A stretch of DNA of 64,000 nt from Rhizobium sp. SG_E_25_P2 (GCF_029892285.1 NZ_JARXVM010000002.1:1-64000), one strand, 5' to 3'; counted from the stretch's first letter, positions 41,614 to 51,193 are shown. Notes: generated by a model from the letters alone, not told the origin. Made by a program: numbers and translations.

Positions 41614-44082
41614 ATGACCGTGGGGATGGATATCGAGGCGCTGGTTGATGCGATGACGCTGGAGGAACAGGTGAGCCTGTTGTCCGGCGCCGACTTCTGG
41701 ACCACGGTTCCAGTGGAGCGACTTGGAATCCCCAAGATCAAAGTGTCGGACGGACCCAACGGCGCGCGCGGCGCGGGCTCGCTGGTGGGCGGCGTCAAGG
41801 CCGCCTGCTTCCCGGCCGCCATCTCGCTCGGCGCGACCTGGAACGTGGCGTTGGCCCAACGCATGGGGGCGGCGCTGGCGGGACAGACCAAGAGCAAGGG
41901 CGCCAGCGTGCTTTTGGCGCCGACCGTCAACATTCACCGCTCCGGCCTCAATGGCCGCAATTTCGAATGCTATTCGGAAGATCCGGCGCTGACCTCGGCT
42001 CTGGCCGTGGCCTATATTAATGGGCTGCAAAACAACGGCGTCGCAGCCACCATCAAGCATTTTGCGGCCAACGAATCCGAAATCGAGCGGCAAACCATGT
42101 CGTCGGACGTGGATGAGCGGACGCTGCGCGAAATCTACCTGCCGCCTTTCGAGGCGGCGGTGAAACAGGCCGGCGTCAAGGCGGTGATGTCATCCTATAA
42201 CCGCCTCAATGGAACCTATACGTCCGAGCATGGCTGGCTGTTGACCCAGGTTCTGCGCCAGGAATGGGGGTTCGACGGCATCGTGATGTCGGACTGGTTC
42301 GGCTCGCATTCGACCGCCGAGACCGTCAATGCCGGCCTCGATCTCGAAATGCCCGGACCGACGCGGGATCGCGGCGACAAGCTCATTCAGGCGGTGCGGG
42401 ACAGCGCGGTGAAGCCCGAAACGGTGCGCCAGTCGGCGCTTCGCATGCTGCGGCTCATGCAATGGGTGGGCGCCCTCGACGCGGCGCCGGATCTCAGCGA
42501 AAGCGAACTCGACCTGCCCGAAGACCGGGCGTTGATCCGCGAGATCGGCGCGGAAGGGGCGGTGCTGCTCAAGAATGACGGCGTGCTGCCGCTCGCCAAG
42601 AGTTCCGTCGACCGCATCGCGCTGATCGGGCCGAATGCGGGGGAAGCGCGAGTGATGGGCGGCGGCTCGGCGCAGATCAACGCGCTGCATAAGGTCAGCC
42701 CCGCCGAGGGCATCCGTGCAGCGCTCGCCAACGCCAATTCGATCGAAGAGGAAAAGGGCGCTGATAACAACCGGCTTGTCCGCCTGTTCGATGAGGATGT
42801 GGCGGTCGACTATTTCCATGGCGCGGATTGCGACGGTCCGGTCGTGGCGCATGAAACTGCGGCCAAGAGCGAATTCTTCTGGTTTGAACTGCCGTCGGCG
42901 GATCTCGATCCGCGCGATTTCTCAGTGCGGATGGCGCTGAGTTTCACCGCTCAGGAAGATGGCGAGCATTTGTTCGGCATGACCAATGCCGGCCTCGCCC
43001 GGCTTTATGTCGATGATGCGCTGGTGGTGGACGGCTGGAGCGACTGGCGCCGCGGCGAAAACTATTTCGGCACGGCCAATGACGAGGTCCGCCGGCCGCT
43101 GACGCTTGAGGCGGGTAAGACCTATCGCATCCGGGTCGACTATTCATCGCGTCAGCCGGATGTGGAGGGCATTACGATTCAGGCGCTGCGCTTTGGGGTG
43201 CAGAAGCCGCTCGGCGCCGAGGCGATCGAACGGGCTGTGGCCAAAGCGAAGGATGTGGATGTCGCCGTCCTCTTCGTCGGCCGCGAGGCGCAATGGGATA
43301 CGGAAGGCCAGGATCTGCCCGACATGCGGCTGCCGGGCCGGCAGGACGAGCTGATCGCGGCGGTGGCGGCCGTCAATCCTAATACGGTGGTGGTGCTGCA
43401 AACCGGCGGGCCGGTGGAGATGCCCTGGCTCAACGACGTCCGCGCCGTGCTGCAGATGTGGTATCCCGGCCAGGAACTCGGCCATGCCCTCGCCGATGTG
43501 CTGTTCGGCGATGAGGAGCCGTCGGGCAGGCTGCCGCAGACATTCCCGAAGGCGCTCGAGGATATGCCTGTCTTCACTGGCGATCCCACGACCTATCCCG
43601 GAGTGGATGGGCATGTACGCTATGACGAGGGGATCTTCGTCGGCTACCGGCATTTCGATACGCGCGGCGTCGAGCCCCTGTTCCCCTTCGGCTTTGGGCT
43701 CGGCTACACGACATTTGCGTGGGCGGACGCCAAGGTCTCATCGGATGTGATTTGCGCGGAGGGTGTGGCTGTCACGGTGCGGGTGGAAAACACCGGCGCG
43801 CGTCAGGGCTCGGATGTGGTGCAACTCTATGTGCGGCCGCGCGCGGCCAAGGTGGAGCGGCCCGACAAGGAGCTCCGGGCCTTCGCCAAGGTCAAACTCG
43901 CAGCGGGCGAAAGCGACGAGGTGACGCTGACGATCGGGCTTCGCGATCTCGCCTATTGGGATGTCGAGGCCAAGGCGTTCCGGGCGGATGCTGGCGAGTA
44001 TGAGCTGGTGGTTGCGGCGAATGCGCGGGACGAGCGGTTTGTGCTGGTGGTGACGCTCATGGAGGATTGGGTGGAAAAGTGA
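41614..44082 (+). CDS. GH3 beta-glucosidase with PA14 insert
   Basis: An 822-residue cytoplasmic glycoside hydrolase (no signal peptide). The GH3 N-terminal barrel has IKVSDGPNGARG, NFECYSEDPALTSALAVAYI and the nucleophile Asp227 in GIVMSDWFGSHST. A PA14 carbohydrate-binding domain is inserted at about 409-512 (VYLTF-like GEHLFGMTNAGLARLYVDD), then the second GH3 domain (VAVLFVGREAQWDTEGQD) and a fibronectin-III-like end. It would cleave beta-glucosides imported as oligosaccharides. GGGAGG supports the start at 41614. TTGACA at 41550-41555 may be part of its promoter. Confidence 0.9.
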   Translation: MTVGMDIEALVDAMTLEEQVSLLSGADFWTTVPVERLGIPKIKVSDGPNGARGAGSLVGGVKAACFPAAISLGATWNVALAQRMGAALAGQTKSKGASVLLAPTVNIHRSGLNGRNFECYSEDPALTSALAVAYINGLQNNGVAATIKHFAANESEIERQTMSSDVDERTLREIYLPPFEAAVKQAGVKAVMSSYNRLNGTYTSEHGWLLTQVLRQEWGFDGIVMSDWFGSHSTAETVNAGLDLEMPGPTRDRGDKLIQAVRDSAVKPETVRQSALRMLRLMQWVGALDAAPDLSESELDLPEDRALIREIGAEGAVLLKNDGVLPLAKSSVDRIALIGPNAGEARVMGGGSAQINALHKVSPAEGIRAALANANSIEEEKGADNNRLVRLFDEDVAVDYFHGADCDGPVVAHETAAKSEFFWFELPSADLDPRDFSVRMALSFTAQEDGEHLFGMTNAGLARLYVDDALVVDGWSDWRRGENYFGTANDEVRRPLTLEAGKTYRIRVDYSSRQPDVEGITIQALRFGVQKPLGAEAIERAVAKAKDVDVAVLFVGREAQWDTEGQDLPDMRLPGRQDELIAAVAAVNPNTVVVLQTGGPVEMPWLNDVRAVLQMWYPGQELGHALADVLFGDEEPSGRLPQTFPKALEDMPVFTGDPTTYPGVDGHVRYDEGIFVGYRHFDTRGVEPLFPFGFGLGYTTFAWADAKVSSDVICAEGVAVTVRVENTGARQGSDVVQLYVRPRAAKVERPDKELRAFAKVKLAAGESDEVTLTIGLRDLAYWDVEAKAFRADAGEYELVVAANARDERFVLVVTLMEDWVEK

Positions 44083-44127
44083 GGCGCATCATTTGCGCCT
44101 GCATTCGCCCTTCCTGCAGTGCGCCAA

Positions 44128-44448
44128 CTAGAGGCAACTGACGTCGCCTGAGGCCAGATGGGCGGCAAAATTGCAAGCGAAAGGACCGATGGACAGAATT
44201 ACAGCGTGGCCCGCGAAAAACAGCCGTCGCTTCGTTCTGAATGCGCCAATCAGAGCAACGCCGAGCGCGAACAAAAAACTGGCCGCCATGAGTCCAAAAT
44301 AGAGCAGAGCCAGAGGCGGGATATAAATCAGCGCTATGTGCCAGCAACTGGCGAAGGTGTAATTGCCCGACATCTTCATGGCCGCTGCGGCCAGCACAGC
44401 CCAGCCCGTGACGTGAGCGAGAAGCAGAAGCGGTCCAGTGTCTGTCAT
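44128..44448 (-). CDS. Small hydrophobic membrane protein
   Basis: A 106-residue protein with three hydrophobic stretches (LLLLAHVTGWAVLAAAAMKM, WHIALIYIPPLALLYFGLMA, HAVILSIGPFACNFAAHLAS). No family was recognised. ATG 44448 has only a weak ribosome site. It is placed after the GH1 gene on the same strand (58 bp) and convergent with the GH3 gene, so it could be a minor gene of the glucosidase operon. Confidence 0.55.
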   Translation of the reverse strand: MTDTGPLLLLAHVTGWAVLAAAAMKMSGNYTFASCWHIALIYIPPLALLYFGLMAASFLFALGVALIGAFRTKRRLFFAGHAVILSIGPFACNFAAHLASGDVSCL

Positions 44449-44506
44449 TGGGTTCTTTCTGGAGATCCGAGTCCGGCGAGCCGTGCGTCTCGCCGGACGT
44501 AGTGGA

Positions 44507-45901
44507 TCACGCTTTTGGTGCTGCGTGATTGCCCTTCGGGAATTCCTGCGCCAGTTCGCTATACCATTTGCCGGATTTCTTGACGGTGCGGACCTGGGTC
44601 TCGTAATCGACATGGACGAGGCCAAAGCGCATGGCGTAGCCTTCCGCCCATTCGAAATTGTCCATCAGCGACCAGGCGAAATAGCCGCGGAAGGGATAGC
44701 CTTCCTTGATGAGGTCTGCAGTGACCGAGAGATGGTCGGCGTAATAGTCGACGCGCGGCTGGTCGTCGACTTCGCCGTCGTCGCCCACGCCCATATTGTA
44801 GCAGGCGCCGTTTTCGGTGATGTAGCAGTCCGGCAGGTCATAGGTCGCGTAGAGATCGCGCACGACATGGCTCAGGCCGGAACTGTCGATCTCCCAGCCG
44901 ATATCGGTCTTTTCGGGATGCACGGGCGCAGCCTGGATATGGGCGGGGTAGGGTGCGTCAGGATTGGGGTCGGCGGCGACGCGCATGGGGGTGTAATAGT
45001 TCAGTCCCCACCAGTCGATCGGGCTCGAGATGGTCTTCATGTCGCCGTCTTCGATCTTCGGCATGAGAGGCTCGCAGGCCTCGACCAGCGCCGGGGGATA
45101 TTCGCCCTTGAACAGCGGGCCGAAGAACAGGCCATTGTGGAAATCATTGGCGCGGATGGCGGCTTCCAGATCGGCTTCCGTCTCAGTCGCCGGGATCACC
45201 GACATGGCGTTATAGACGATGCCAATGGGCAGTTTCGGCGCCTCAGTGCGGATCGCTTCCACGGCCATGCCATGGGCGAGATTGGTGTAATGGGCGGCAT
45301 AGAGCGTTGCCTGCATGTTGCGCTCGCCGGGGGCGTGAATGCCGAGCAGATGCGACAGGATCACCGAACACCAGGGCTCGTTGAAGGTCGCCACCGCATC
45401 CAGCCGGTCGCCAAGGCGGTTGATCACCGTATGCGCATAACGCTGGAAGGCATGCGCGGTCGAGCGCGATGTCCAGCCGCCATCGCCCATCAGCGCCAGC
45501 GGCAGATCCCAGTGATAGAGCGTCGCGAAGGTCTTGATGCCGCGCGCCTTGCAGCCGTCGATGAGGCGGTCGTAGAAATCCAGGCCCTTTTCATTGAGGG
45601 GGCCGGTTCCATCGGGATAGACGCGCGGCCAGGCGATGGAGAAGCGGTAAGCTTCGACGCCCAGGTCCTTGATGAGATCGAGATCCTGCTCCCAGCGGTG
45701 ATAGTGATCGCAGGCGACATCGCCATTGTCGCGATTGTGCACTCGGCCGGGCATGTTGGAGAAGGCGTCCCAGATGGAGGGCTTGCGGCCGTCCTCCTTG
45801 GTCGAGCCTTCGATCTGAAAGGAGGCGGTGGCGACGCCGAAGAGGAAATCTCCGGGAAAGCGGGCGGCGAGAGCCTTGGGGTCCATAGGATCGATCCTCA
45901 T
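44507..45901 (-). CDS. GH1 beta-glucosidase
   Basis: A 464-residue family 1 glycoside hydrolase with complete catalytic residues: acid/base Glu175 in TFNEPW and nucleophile Glu363 in YITENGACY. FPGDFLFGVATASFQIEG is the family N-terminus. ATG 45886 (M6), with AGGA about 8 nt upstream, is an equally good start. It lies 57 bp after the oxidoreductase gene, so the two are probably co-transcribed. Cytoplasmic hydrolysis of aryl or short-chain beta-glucosides (perhaps phosphorylated) is expected. Confidence 0.92.
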   Translation of the reverse strand: MRIDPMDPKALAARFPGDFLFGVATASFQIEGSTKEDGRKPSIWDAFSNMPGRVHNRDNGDVACDHYHRWEQDLDLIKDLGVEAYRFSIAWPRVYPDGTGPLNEKGLDFYDRLIDGCKARGIKTFATLYHWDLPLALMGDGGWTSRSTAHAFQRYAHTVINRLGDRLDAVATFNEPWCSVILSHLLGIHAPGERNMQATLYAAHYTNLAHGMAVEAIRTEAPKLPIGIVYNAMSVIPATETEADLEAAIRANDFHNGLFFGPLFKGEYPPALVEACEPLMPKIEDGDMKTISSPIDWWGLNYYTPMRVAADPNPDAPYPAHIQAAPVHPEKTDIGWEIDSSGLSHVVRDLYATYDLPDCYITENGACYNMGVGDDGEVDDQPRVDYYADHLSVTADLIKEGYPFRGYFAWSLMDNFEWAEGYAMRFGLVHVDYETQVRTVKKSGKWYSELAQEFPKGNHAAPKA

Positions 45902-45958
45902 CGGTGTGTTGAAGAAAGACGGCGCCAGATGGCGCCATCATGATGTGTGTGCGTCGCG

Positions 45959-47128
45959 TCAGGCCTTCACCCAGGCGCCGTTGCGCTTGGAAGAGGCGAT
46001 GCAGGCTTCAACGAAGGCGACGCCCTTCACGCCGTCCTCGACAGTGGGGTAGATCACGTCGGGGTCCACTTTCTCGCCCTTGCGCTTGGCGATGATGGCG
46101 CGGGCGGCTTCAGTGTAGATGGTGGCGAAGCCTTCGAGATAGCCTTCGGGATGACCGCCCGGAATGCGGCTGACGCGGCCGGCTGCGGCATTGGCGCCAG
46201 CGCCGTTGCGGGTGATCAACTGCCGGGGCTTGCCGAGTTCGGTGACCCAGAGATAGTTCGGGTCCTGCTGCGACCATTCGATACCGGCCTTGGTTCCATA
46301 GACGCGCACCTTCAGCGCATTCTCATTGCCCGTCGCCACCTGGCTGCACCAGAGCAGGCCCTTGGCGCCGCCCTTGAAGCGCAGCATCACATGGGCATTG
46401 TCATCGAGCGCGCGGCCGGGCACGAAAGTGTGGACGTCGGCGGCGAGTTCTTCGAGCTCAAGGCCCGAGACGAAGCAGCCGAGATTGTAGGCATGCGTGC
46501 CGATATCGCCGGTGGAGCCGCCTGCGCCGGACTGCTTGGGATCGGTGCGCCAGGCGGCCTGTTTCTGGCCGGTCTGCTCGATCGGTTCGGCCAGCCAGTC
46601 CTGCGGATATTCCATCTGCACCAGGCGGATCTCGCCCAGTTCTCCCGACTTCACCATCTCCCGCGCATGGCGGATCATCGGATAGCCGGTGTAATTGTGG
46701 GTGAGGATGAACAGCGCATCCGATTCCTGGGCGACCTTCAGGAGCTTCTTGGCGTCGGCGAGGTTGGAGGTCAGCGGCTTGTCGCAGATCACATGGATGC
46801 CGCGGCGCAGGAATTCCTTGGCGGCCGGGTAGTGCATGTGATTGGGCGTGACGATCGAGACGGCCTCGATGCCGTTCTTGAGCTTGGCCTCGCGGATCGC
46901 CATCGACTTGAAGTCGTCATAGATGCGGTCTGACGCGAGGCCGAGTTCGGCGCCCGACTGGCGGGATTTTTCCGGGGTCGAGGACAGCGCCCCGGCCACC
47001 AGTTCGTAATGATCGTCGATGCGGGCGGCGATGCGATGCACCGCGCCGATAAAGGCGCCCGAACCGCCGCCGACCATGCCCAAGCGAATGCGGGCTTCGC
47101 GCTTTTCCGTGCTTCCTTCGATAGCCAT
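45959..47128 (-). CDS. Gfo/Idh/MocA-family oxidoreductase
   Basis: A 389-residue NAD(P)-dependent dehydrogenase. The Rossmann motif GMVGGGSGAFIGAVHRIAA lies near residue 17, and ICDKPLTSNLADAKKLLKVA carries the Lys-Pro catalytic pair. The C-terminal half has GGSTGDIGTHAYNLGCFVSG, as in inositol-dehydrogenase-like enzymes. The start at 47128 has GGGAGG. It acts with the TIM-barrel isomerase gene further upstream on the same strand, a pair common in sugar (keto-inositol or glucoside) catabolism. Confidence 0.9.
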   Translation of the reverse strand: MAIEGSTEKREARIRLGMVGGGSGAFIGAVHRIAARIDDHYELVAGALSSTPEKSRQSGAELGLASDRIYDDFKSMAIREAKLKNGIEAVSIVTPNHMHYPAAKEFLRRGIHVICDKPLTSNLADAKKLLKVAQESDALFILTHNYTGYPMIRHAREMVKSGELGEIRLVQMEYPQDWLAEPIEQTGQKQAAWRTDPKQSGAGGSTGDIGTHAYNLGCFVSGLELEELAADVHTFVPGRALDDNAHVMLRFKGGAKGLLWCSQVATGNENALKVRVYGTKAGIEWSQQDPNYLWVTELGKPRQLITRNGAGANAAAGRVSRIPGGHPEGYLEGFATIYTEAARAIIAKRKGEKVDPDVIYPTVEDGVKGVAFVEACIASSKRNGAWVKA

Positions 47129-47210
47129 AGATAGTCCTCCCTGATGCTCAGTTGTGTCTGCGGTCGCCTTCACCTGGCTTGCCGATGTTTTCGCGGCATG
47201 GTCTAGAGCC

Positions 47211-47230
47211 TGCGCTTGATTTCAAGCGCA
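47211..47230. promoter_or_regulatory. Perfect 20-bp palindrome between divergent genes
   Basis: TGCGCTTGA-TT-TCAAGCGCA (47211-47219 / 47222-47230), about 83 bp upstream of the oxidoreductase gene and 49 bp upstream of the acetyltransferase gene. The GCGCTTGA half resembles the LacI-type AAGCGCTT core also seen at 49071-49078. An operator function is inferred. Confidence 0.55.
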
Positions 47231-47278
47231 TTGCGTTTCATTTCCACGCGCAAGGCAAGCAGTCGAAGGGCTCCCGCG

Positions 47279-47917
47279 ATGTCTTTTCCAGATCCAAATC
47301 TCGTTTATCCCATCACGCTTGCGGATGGGACGGTTTATCGCGAAACGGTGTTTCTCAAGAATGCGGTCAACCATCCCCGCATTGAGGTTGGGGATTACAG
47401 TTACTTCAGCCATTCCCGTCCGGTCGACGAGACGGCGAGCCTGCTTGCGCCCTATCTCTATCCGGTCAGCCAGGAGAAACTGGTGATCGGGAAATTCACG
47501 CAGATCGCGCGCGGCGCTTATTTCATCACCAGTTCCGCCAATCATCCGATGCATGGCGTCACCACTTATCCCTTCCGCATCTTCAGCCAGGAGACGATCG
47601 ACGGTTATGCCGATCTGCCGACGCGCGACACGATCGTCGGCCATGACGTATGGATCGGCCATAATGCGACGATCATGCCGGGCGTGACGATCGGCCATGG
47701 CGCGATCGTCGCCGCCGAATCCGTCGTGTCCCGCGACGCGCCGCCTTATGCGGTGGTCGGCGGAAATCCCGCGCGGATCATCCGGATGCGTTTCGAACAC
47801 CATATCGTCGACACACTCCTCGACATCGCCTGGTGGGATTGGGACATTGGTAAGATCGAGCGCCATCTGGCGGCGCTCGAAACTTGCGATATCGCGGCGC
47901 TCAAAGCCGCGGATTAG
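47279..47917 (+). CDS. Hexapeptide-repeat (CatB/Vat-like) acetyltransferase
   Basis: A 212-residue left-handed beta-helix protein. Coils run from VIGKFTQIARGAYFITSSAN and HDVWIGHNATIMPGVTIGHG to DAPPYAVVGGNPARIIRMRF. The His in SANHPMHGVTTYPF is the expected catalytic residue of xenobiotic acetyltransferases. Sugar or antibiotic O-acetylation is possible. It is the only + strand gene within the minus-strand sugar operons. The stop overlaps the 3' end of the isomerase gene. Confidence 0.85.
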   Translation: MSFPDPNLVYPITLADGTVYRETVFLKNAVNHPRIEVGDYSYFSHSRPVDETASLLAPYLYPVSQEKLVIGKFTQIARGAYFITSSANHPMHGVTTYPFRIFSQETIDGYADLPTRDTIVGHDVWIGHNATIMPGVTIGHGAIVAAESVVSRDAPPYAVVGGNPARIIRMRFEHHIVDTLLDIAWWDWDIGKIERHLAALETCDIAALKAAD

Positions 47918-48966
47918 AGGCCGAGCATGCGGCGATTGGCGGCGTCATCGGCGCCCGAGCCGGCGAAATCGTCGAACGCCTTTTCGGTGACGCGGATGAT
48001 ATGGGCTTTGACGAATTCCGCGCCTTCGCGGGCGCCGTCTTCGGGGTGCTTCAGCGCGCATTCCCATTCGACCACGGCCCAGCCGGCGAAATCATTGGCG
48101 GCCATCTTGGAGAAAATAGCGCCGAAGTCGACCTGGCCATCGCCCAGCGAACGGAAGCGGCCGGCCCTGTTAACCCATCCCTGATAGCCGCCATAGACGC
48201 CCTGACGCCCGGTCGGATTGAACTCCGCGTCCTTGACGTGGAACATCTTGATCCGGTCTTTGTAGATGTCGATGTTGTCGAGATAATCCAGGCATTGCAG
48301 CACATAATGCGAGGGATCGTAGAGCATGTTGGCGCGGGGATGGTTCTTCACGCGCTCCAGGAACATCTCGAAACTGATCCCGTCATGCAGGTCTTCGCCG
48401 GGATGGATCTCGTAGCAGACATCGACGCCCTGCTCGTCGGCATAATCCAGGATCGGCGTCCAGCGGCGGGCGAGTTCGTCAAAGGCGGTCTCCACCAGTC
48501 CGGCCGGGCGCTGCGGCCAAGGGTAGATGAAGGGCCAGGCGAGCGCGCCGGAGAAAGTGGCGTGCGCATTGAGGCCGAGATTGCGAGAGGCTTTCAGCGC
48601 CAGCTTGACCTGTTCGACGGCCCATTCCTGCCGCGCCTTGGGATTGCCGCGCACTTCCGGCGCCGCAAAGCCGTCAAAGGCTTCGTCATAGGCCGGATGA
48701 ACAGCGACGAGCTGGCCCTGCAGATGGGTTGAGAGTTCGGTGACTTCGACGCCGTTCTCACGGGCGACGCCCGCGAATTCGTCGCAATAATCCTTGGACT
48801 CGGCGGCCTTTTTCAGGTCGATCAGACGGCCGTCCCAGGACGGGACCTGCACGCCCTTATAGCCGATGTCGGCGGCCCATTTGGTGATGGTCTTCCACGA
48901 ATTGAACGGAGCGGCGTCGCCCGCGAATTGCGCCAGGAACAGCGCAGGACCCTTGATCGTCTTCAT
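47914..48966 (-). CDS. Sugar phosphate isomerase/epimerase-like TIM-barrel protein
   Basis: A 350-residue protein of the AP-endonuclease-2/xylose-isomerase-like TIM-barrel family: LAQFAGDAAPFNSWKTITKW, VTELSTHLQGQLVAVHPAYD, VCYEIHPGEDLHDGISFEMF, ANMLYDPSHYVLQCLDYLD, MFHVKDAEFNPTGRQGVYGG. The Glu, Asp and His metal ligands of such isomerases are visible. ATG 48966 is preceded by GGGAGG. It is probably a separate transcription unit from the transporter genes, since a terminator and an operator-like sequence lie between them. Confidence 0.88.
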   Translation of the reverse strand: MKTIKGPALFLAQFAGDAAPFNSWKTITKWAADIGYKGVQVPSWDGRLIDLKKAAESKDYCDEFAGVARENGVEVTELSTHLQGQLVAVHPAYDEAFDGFAAPEVRGNPKARQEWAVEQVKLALKASRNLGLNAHATFSGALAWPFIYPWPQRPAGLVETAFDELARRWTPILDYADEQGVDVCYEIHPGEDLHDGISFEMFLERVKNHPRANMLYDPSHYVLQCLDYLDNIDIYKDRIKMFHVKDAEFNPTGRQGVYGGYQGWVNRAGRFRSLGDGQVDFGAIFSKMAANDFAGWAVVEWECALKHPEDGAREGAEFVKAHIIRVTEKAFDDFAGSGADDAANRRMLGL

Positions 48967-49040
48967 GATTTCCTCCCTGGAACGTTCTCCTGCAACGTTT
49001 CCGTTAACGTTTATAGGGTTTGATTTGCCGATACAACCGG

Positions 49041-49080
49041 GCAAACGGGTTTAAACGGACTGAAAATTAAAAGCGCTTGC
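49041..49080. promoter_or_regulatory. LacI-type operator-like sequences upstream of the isomerase
   Basis: The 8-bp palindrome AAGCGCTT (49071-49078) sits inside TTAAAAGCGCTTGCGA, and a GCAAACGGGTTTAAACGG segment (49041-49058) precedes the isomerase gene on the minus strand. These resemble LacI/GalR operators with a central CG. The function is inferred. Confidence 0.4.
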
Positions 49081-49087
49081 GAATACG

Positions 49088-49115
49088 AAAAAACGCCCCG
49101 CCCGAAGGCGAGGCG
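49088..49115 (-). terminator. Rho-independent terminator of the transporter operon
   Basis: On the minus strand: 9-bp stem CGCCTCGCC / GGCGGGGCG (one mismatch) with a TTCG loop, then TTTTTT. It lies 20 bp after the stop of the substrate-binding protein gene. Confidence 0.85.
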
Positions 49116-49134
49116 CAATGCGCTTCCGTTCCAA

Positions 49135-50079
49135 TCAGAACGGCGAGTCGGGGAAGTAATAGTTCTTGGCGTTGTCCTTGGTGATCAAGGTGGCGTCGAG
49201 CGTGTAGGTTCCGTGCACCGGCACCTGATCGTAGATGGCCGCAGCGGTGAGTTCCATCGCCGTGCCGACCATCGCCGGCGGATAGAGAACGTCGACCGGG
49301 ATCATCTTATCGCCGTCCATGACGCGCTTGATCATGTCCTTGGAGCCGGCGCCGGCCACGACATACTGGATGTCGGTGCGCTTGGCCTGCTCGATAGCCT
49401 GGAGCACGCCGACCGCCATGTCGTCATCCTGGCACCAGACCACGTCGATCTTCGGATATTTGGTCAGGTAGTCCTGCATGACCTTGAAGGCGTCGTCGCG
49501 GTTCCAGTTGCCGAACTGACGGTCGAGGATCTTGACGTTGGAGCCGGCGATGCCCTTGTCGAAACCATCCTGGCGCTGCTGGTCGATCGGGATCGGCAGG
49601 CCGCGGATCACCACCACCTCGGCGTTGGGCGTGTTGTCCTTGATATATTTGCCGGCGACTTCGCCGAGCGCCGGGTTGTTGCCGGCGACATAGAGGTCGC
49701 GGACGGTGTTGTCATTGACCGAAGGCGCGCGGTCGACGATCGACACGAAAGTGCCCTTGCCCTTGATTTCCTTGATGGCGTTGACGAGCGGGTCCGGATC
49801 GGTCGGCAGGATCACCAGCGCGTCGATGCCCTGGGTTTCCAGATCCTGCAGCGCATTGGCCTGGCTCGCCGGATCGGGCGAGGTCTTGACGATGACGTTG
49901 AGGCCCGGATGCTCCTTCATCAGGAGATCGGCGACGCGCTGGGCGTGGTAGACGACGCCGGCCGTCCAGCCATGGTCGGCAGCTGGAATCGACACGCCGA
50001 TGGTCTTGGTTTCCTGGGCGTGGGCCACGCCGAAGACGGTGGACATGGCGAGCGCCAGTCCGAACAGTTTCATACGCAT
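49135..50079 (-). CDS. Sugar ABC transporter substrate-binding protein
   Basis: A 314-residue type I periplasmic-binding protein. The signal peptide is MRMKLFGLALAMSTVFGVAHA. Family marks are TIGVSIPAADHGWTAGVVYH, IDALVILPTDPDPLVNAIKE, FVSIVDRAPSVNDN and KIDVVWCQDDDMAVGVLQAI. It binds a pentose, hexose or similar sugar for the CUT2 importer. It is the last transport gene of the operon and is followed by a strong terminator. Confidence 0.9.
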   Translation of the reverse strand: MRMKLFGLALAMSTVFGVAHAQETKTIGVSIPAADHGWTAGVVYHAQRVADLLMKEHPGLNVIVKTSPDPASQANALQDLETQGIDALVILPTDPDPLVNAIKEIKGKGTFVSIVDRAPSVNDNTVRDLYVAGNNPALGEVAGKYIKDNTPNAEVVVIRGLPIPIDQQRQDGFDKGIAGSNVKILDRQFGNWNRDDAFKVMQDYLTKYPKIDVVWCQDDDMAVGVLQAIEQAKRTDIQYVVAGAGSKDMIKRVMDGDKMIPVDVLYPPAMVGTAMELTAAAIYDQVPVHGTYTLDATLITKDNAKNYYFPDSPF

Positions 50080-50144
50080 GTTTCTCTCTCCCTAGAGGTT
50101 TTGCGGGGTCTCTCCTCCAACCGGGCGACCCCTGACCCGGCGTG

Positions 50145-51149
50145 TCAGCCCTTGCGCGCCAGCGAACGCTGGACGAGCATGGCGATGATGATGATCGCGC
50201 CCTGAATGGCCCCGATCAGATATTCGCTGATGAAATTGGACAGCAGCATGATGTTGCCGACCAGCTCCAGAATGAAGGCGCCGCAGATCGTGCCCCAGAC
50301 GCGGCCGGCGCCGCCTTTGAGGGCCGTGCCGCCGACCACGACGGCGGTGATGGCCTGCAATTCCCACAGAATGCCCGTGGTGGCCGAGGTCGAGCCGAGG
50401 CGCGGCACATAGAGCAGCACGGCGATGGCGACGCAGAGGCCTTGAATGACGAAGGCGATGGTGCGGATGCGGTCCACCGCGACGCCGGAATAGCGGGCGA
50501 CATCGCGGCTCGAGCCGACCGCCACCACATGCCGGCCATAACGGGTGCGATAGAGAATGAAGGCGGCGATGGCGGTGACGACGAGAATGATCAGGATCGG
50601 CACCGGCAAGCCGAGCACCGAGCCGAAATAGACGGGGCGATAGAGCTCCTGCTGCTCGGGCGAGCGCAGCGTGATCGCGCCGCCCTGCGACAGCCATGTG
50701 GTGAGGCCGCGATAAATGCCCATAGTGCCCAATGTGGCGATGAAGGGCTCGATCTTGCCGACAGTGGTGATCAACCCGTTCAGCAGGCCGCAGGCGGCGC
50801 CGATGACGAGGGTCAGCGCGGCGGCTGCGACCAGCATCAGGGCCGGGTCGGCGATGACGCCCGAATTCATGAACAGGATCATCAGGCTGGCGACAAAGGC
50901 CACCATCGAGCCGACCGAGAGATCGAGGTCGCCCGAGGAGATGACGAAGGTCGCGCCCACGGCGATGATGGCGATGAAGGCCGAGCGTGTGGCGACATTG
51001 GCGAGATTGTTGATGCCAATGAAATTGGGATTGACCAGCGCGCCCACGATCAGCAGCAACGCCAGCGCCGCAAAGGGCGCAACCGCCCGCATGTCGATAT
51101 TGCGCCAGCTCCGCGTCTTCCGCGCTGTCTCGCCGCCATTGATGCTCAT
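50145..51149 (-). CDS. Sugar ABC transporter permease
   Basis: A 334-residue CUT2 permease with multiple membrane segments and typical motifs: ATFVISSGDLDLSVGSMVAF, GGTALKGGAGRVWGT. Unlike the other importer in this window (19.3-21.5 kb), it has no added domain. The start at 51149 (MSINGGE) follows a GGGGGAAAG site; much longer in-frame extensions upstream are the shadow of the ATPase gene. Confidence 0.9.
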   Translation of the reverse strand: MSINGGETARKTRSWRNIDMRAVAPFAALALLLIVGALVNPNFIGINNLANVATRSAFIAIIAVGATFVISSGDLDLSVGSMVAFVASLMILFMNSGVIADPALMLVAAAALTLVIGAACGLLNGLITTVGKIEPFIATLGTMGIYRGLTTWLSQGGAITLRSPEQQELYRPVYFGSVLGLPVPILIILVVTAIAAFILYRTRYGRHVVAVGSSRDVARYSGVAVDRIRTIAFVIQGLCVAIAVLLYVPRLGSTSATTGILWELQAITAVVVGGTALKGGAGRVWGTICGAFILELVGNIMLLSNFISEYLIGAIQGAIIIIAMLVQRSLARKG

Positions 51150-51193
51150 ATCCACGTCTTTCCCCCGTCCGGATCTTGTCGTCCGCGCGCTTG

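Noticed and set aside
49041-49058. GCAAACGGGTTTAAACGG as a second true operator
   Set aside because: It is only weakly symmetric. It is mentioned with the stronger AAGCGCTT site but not claimed as a separate feature.
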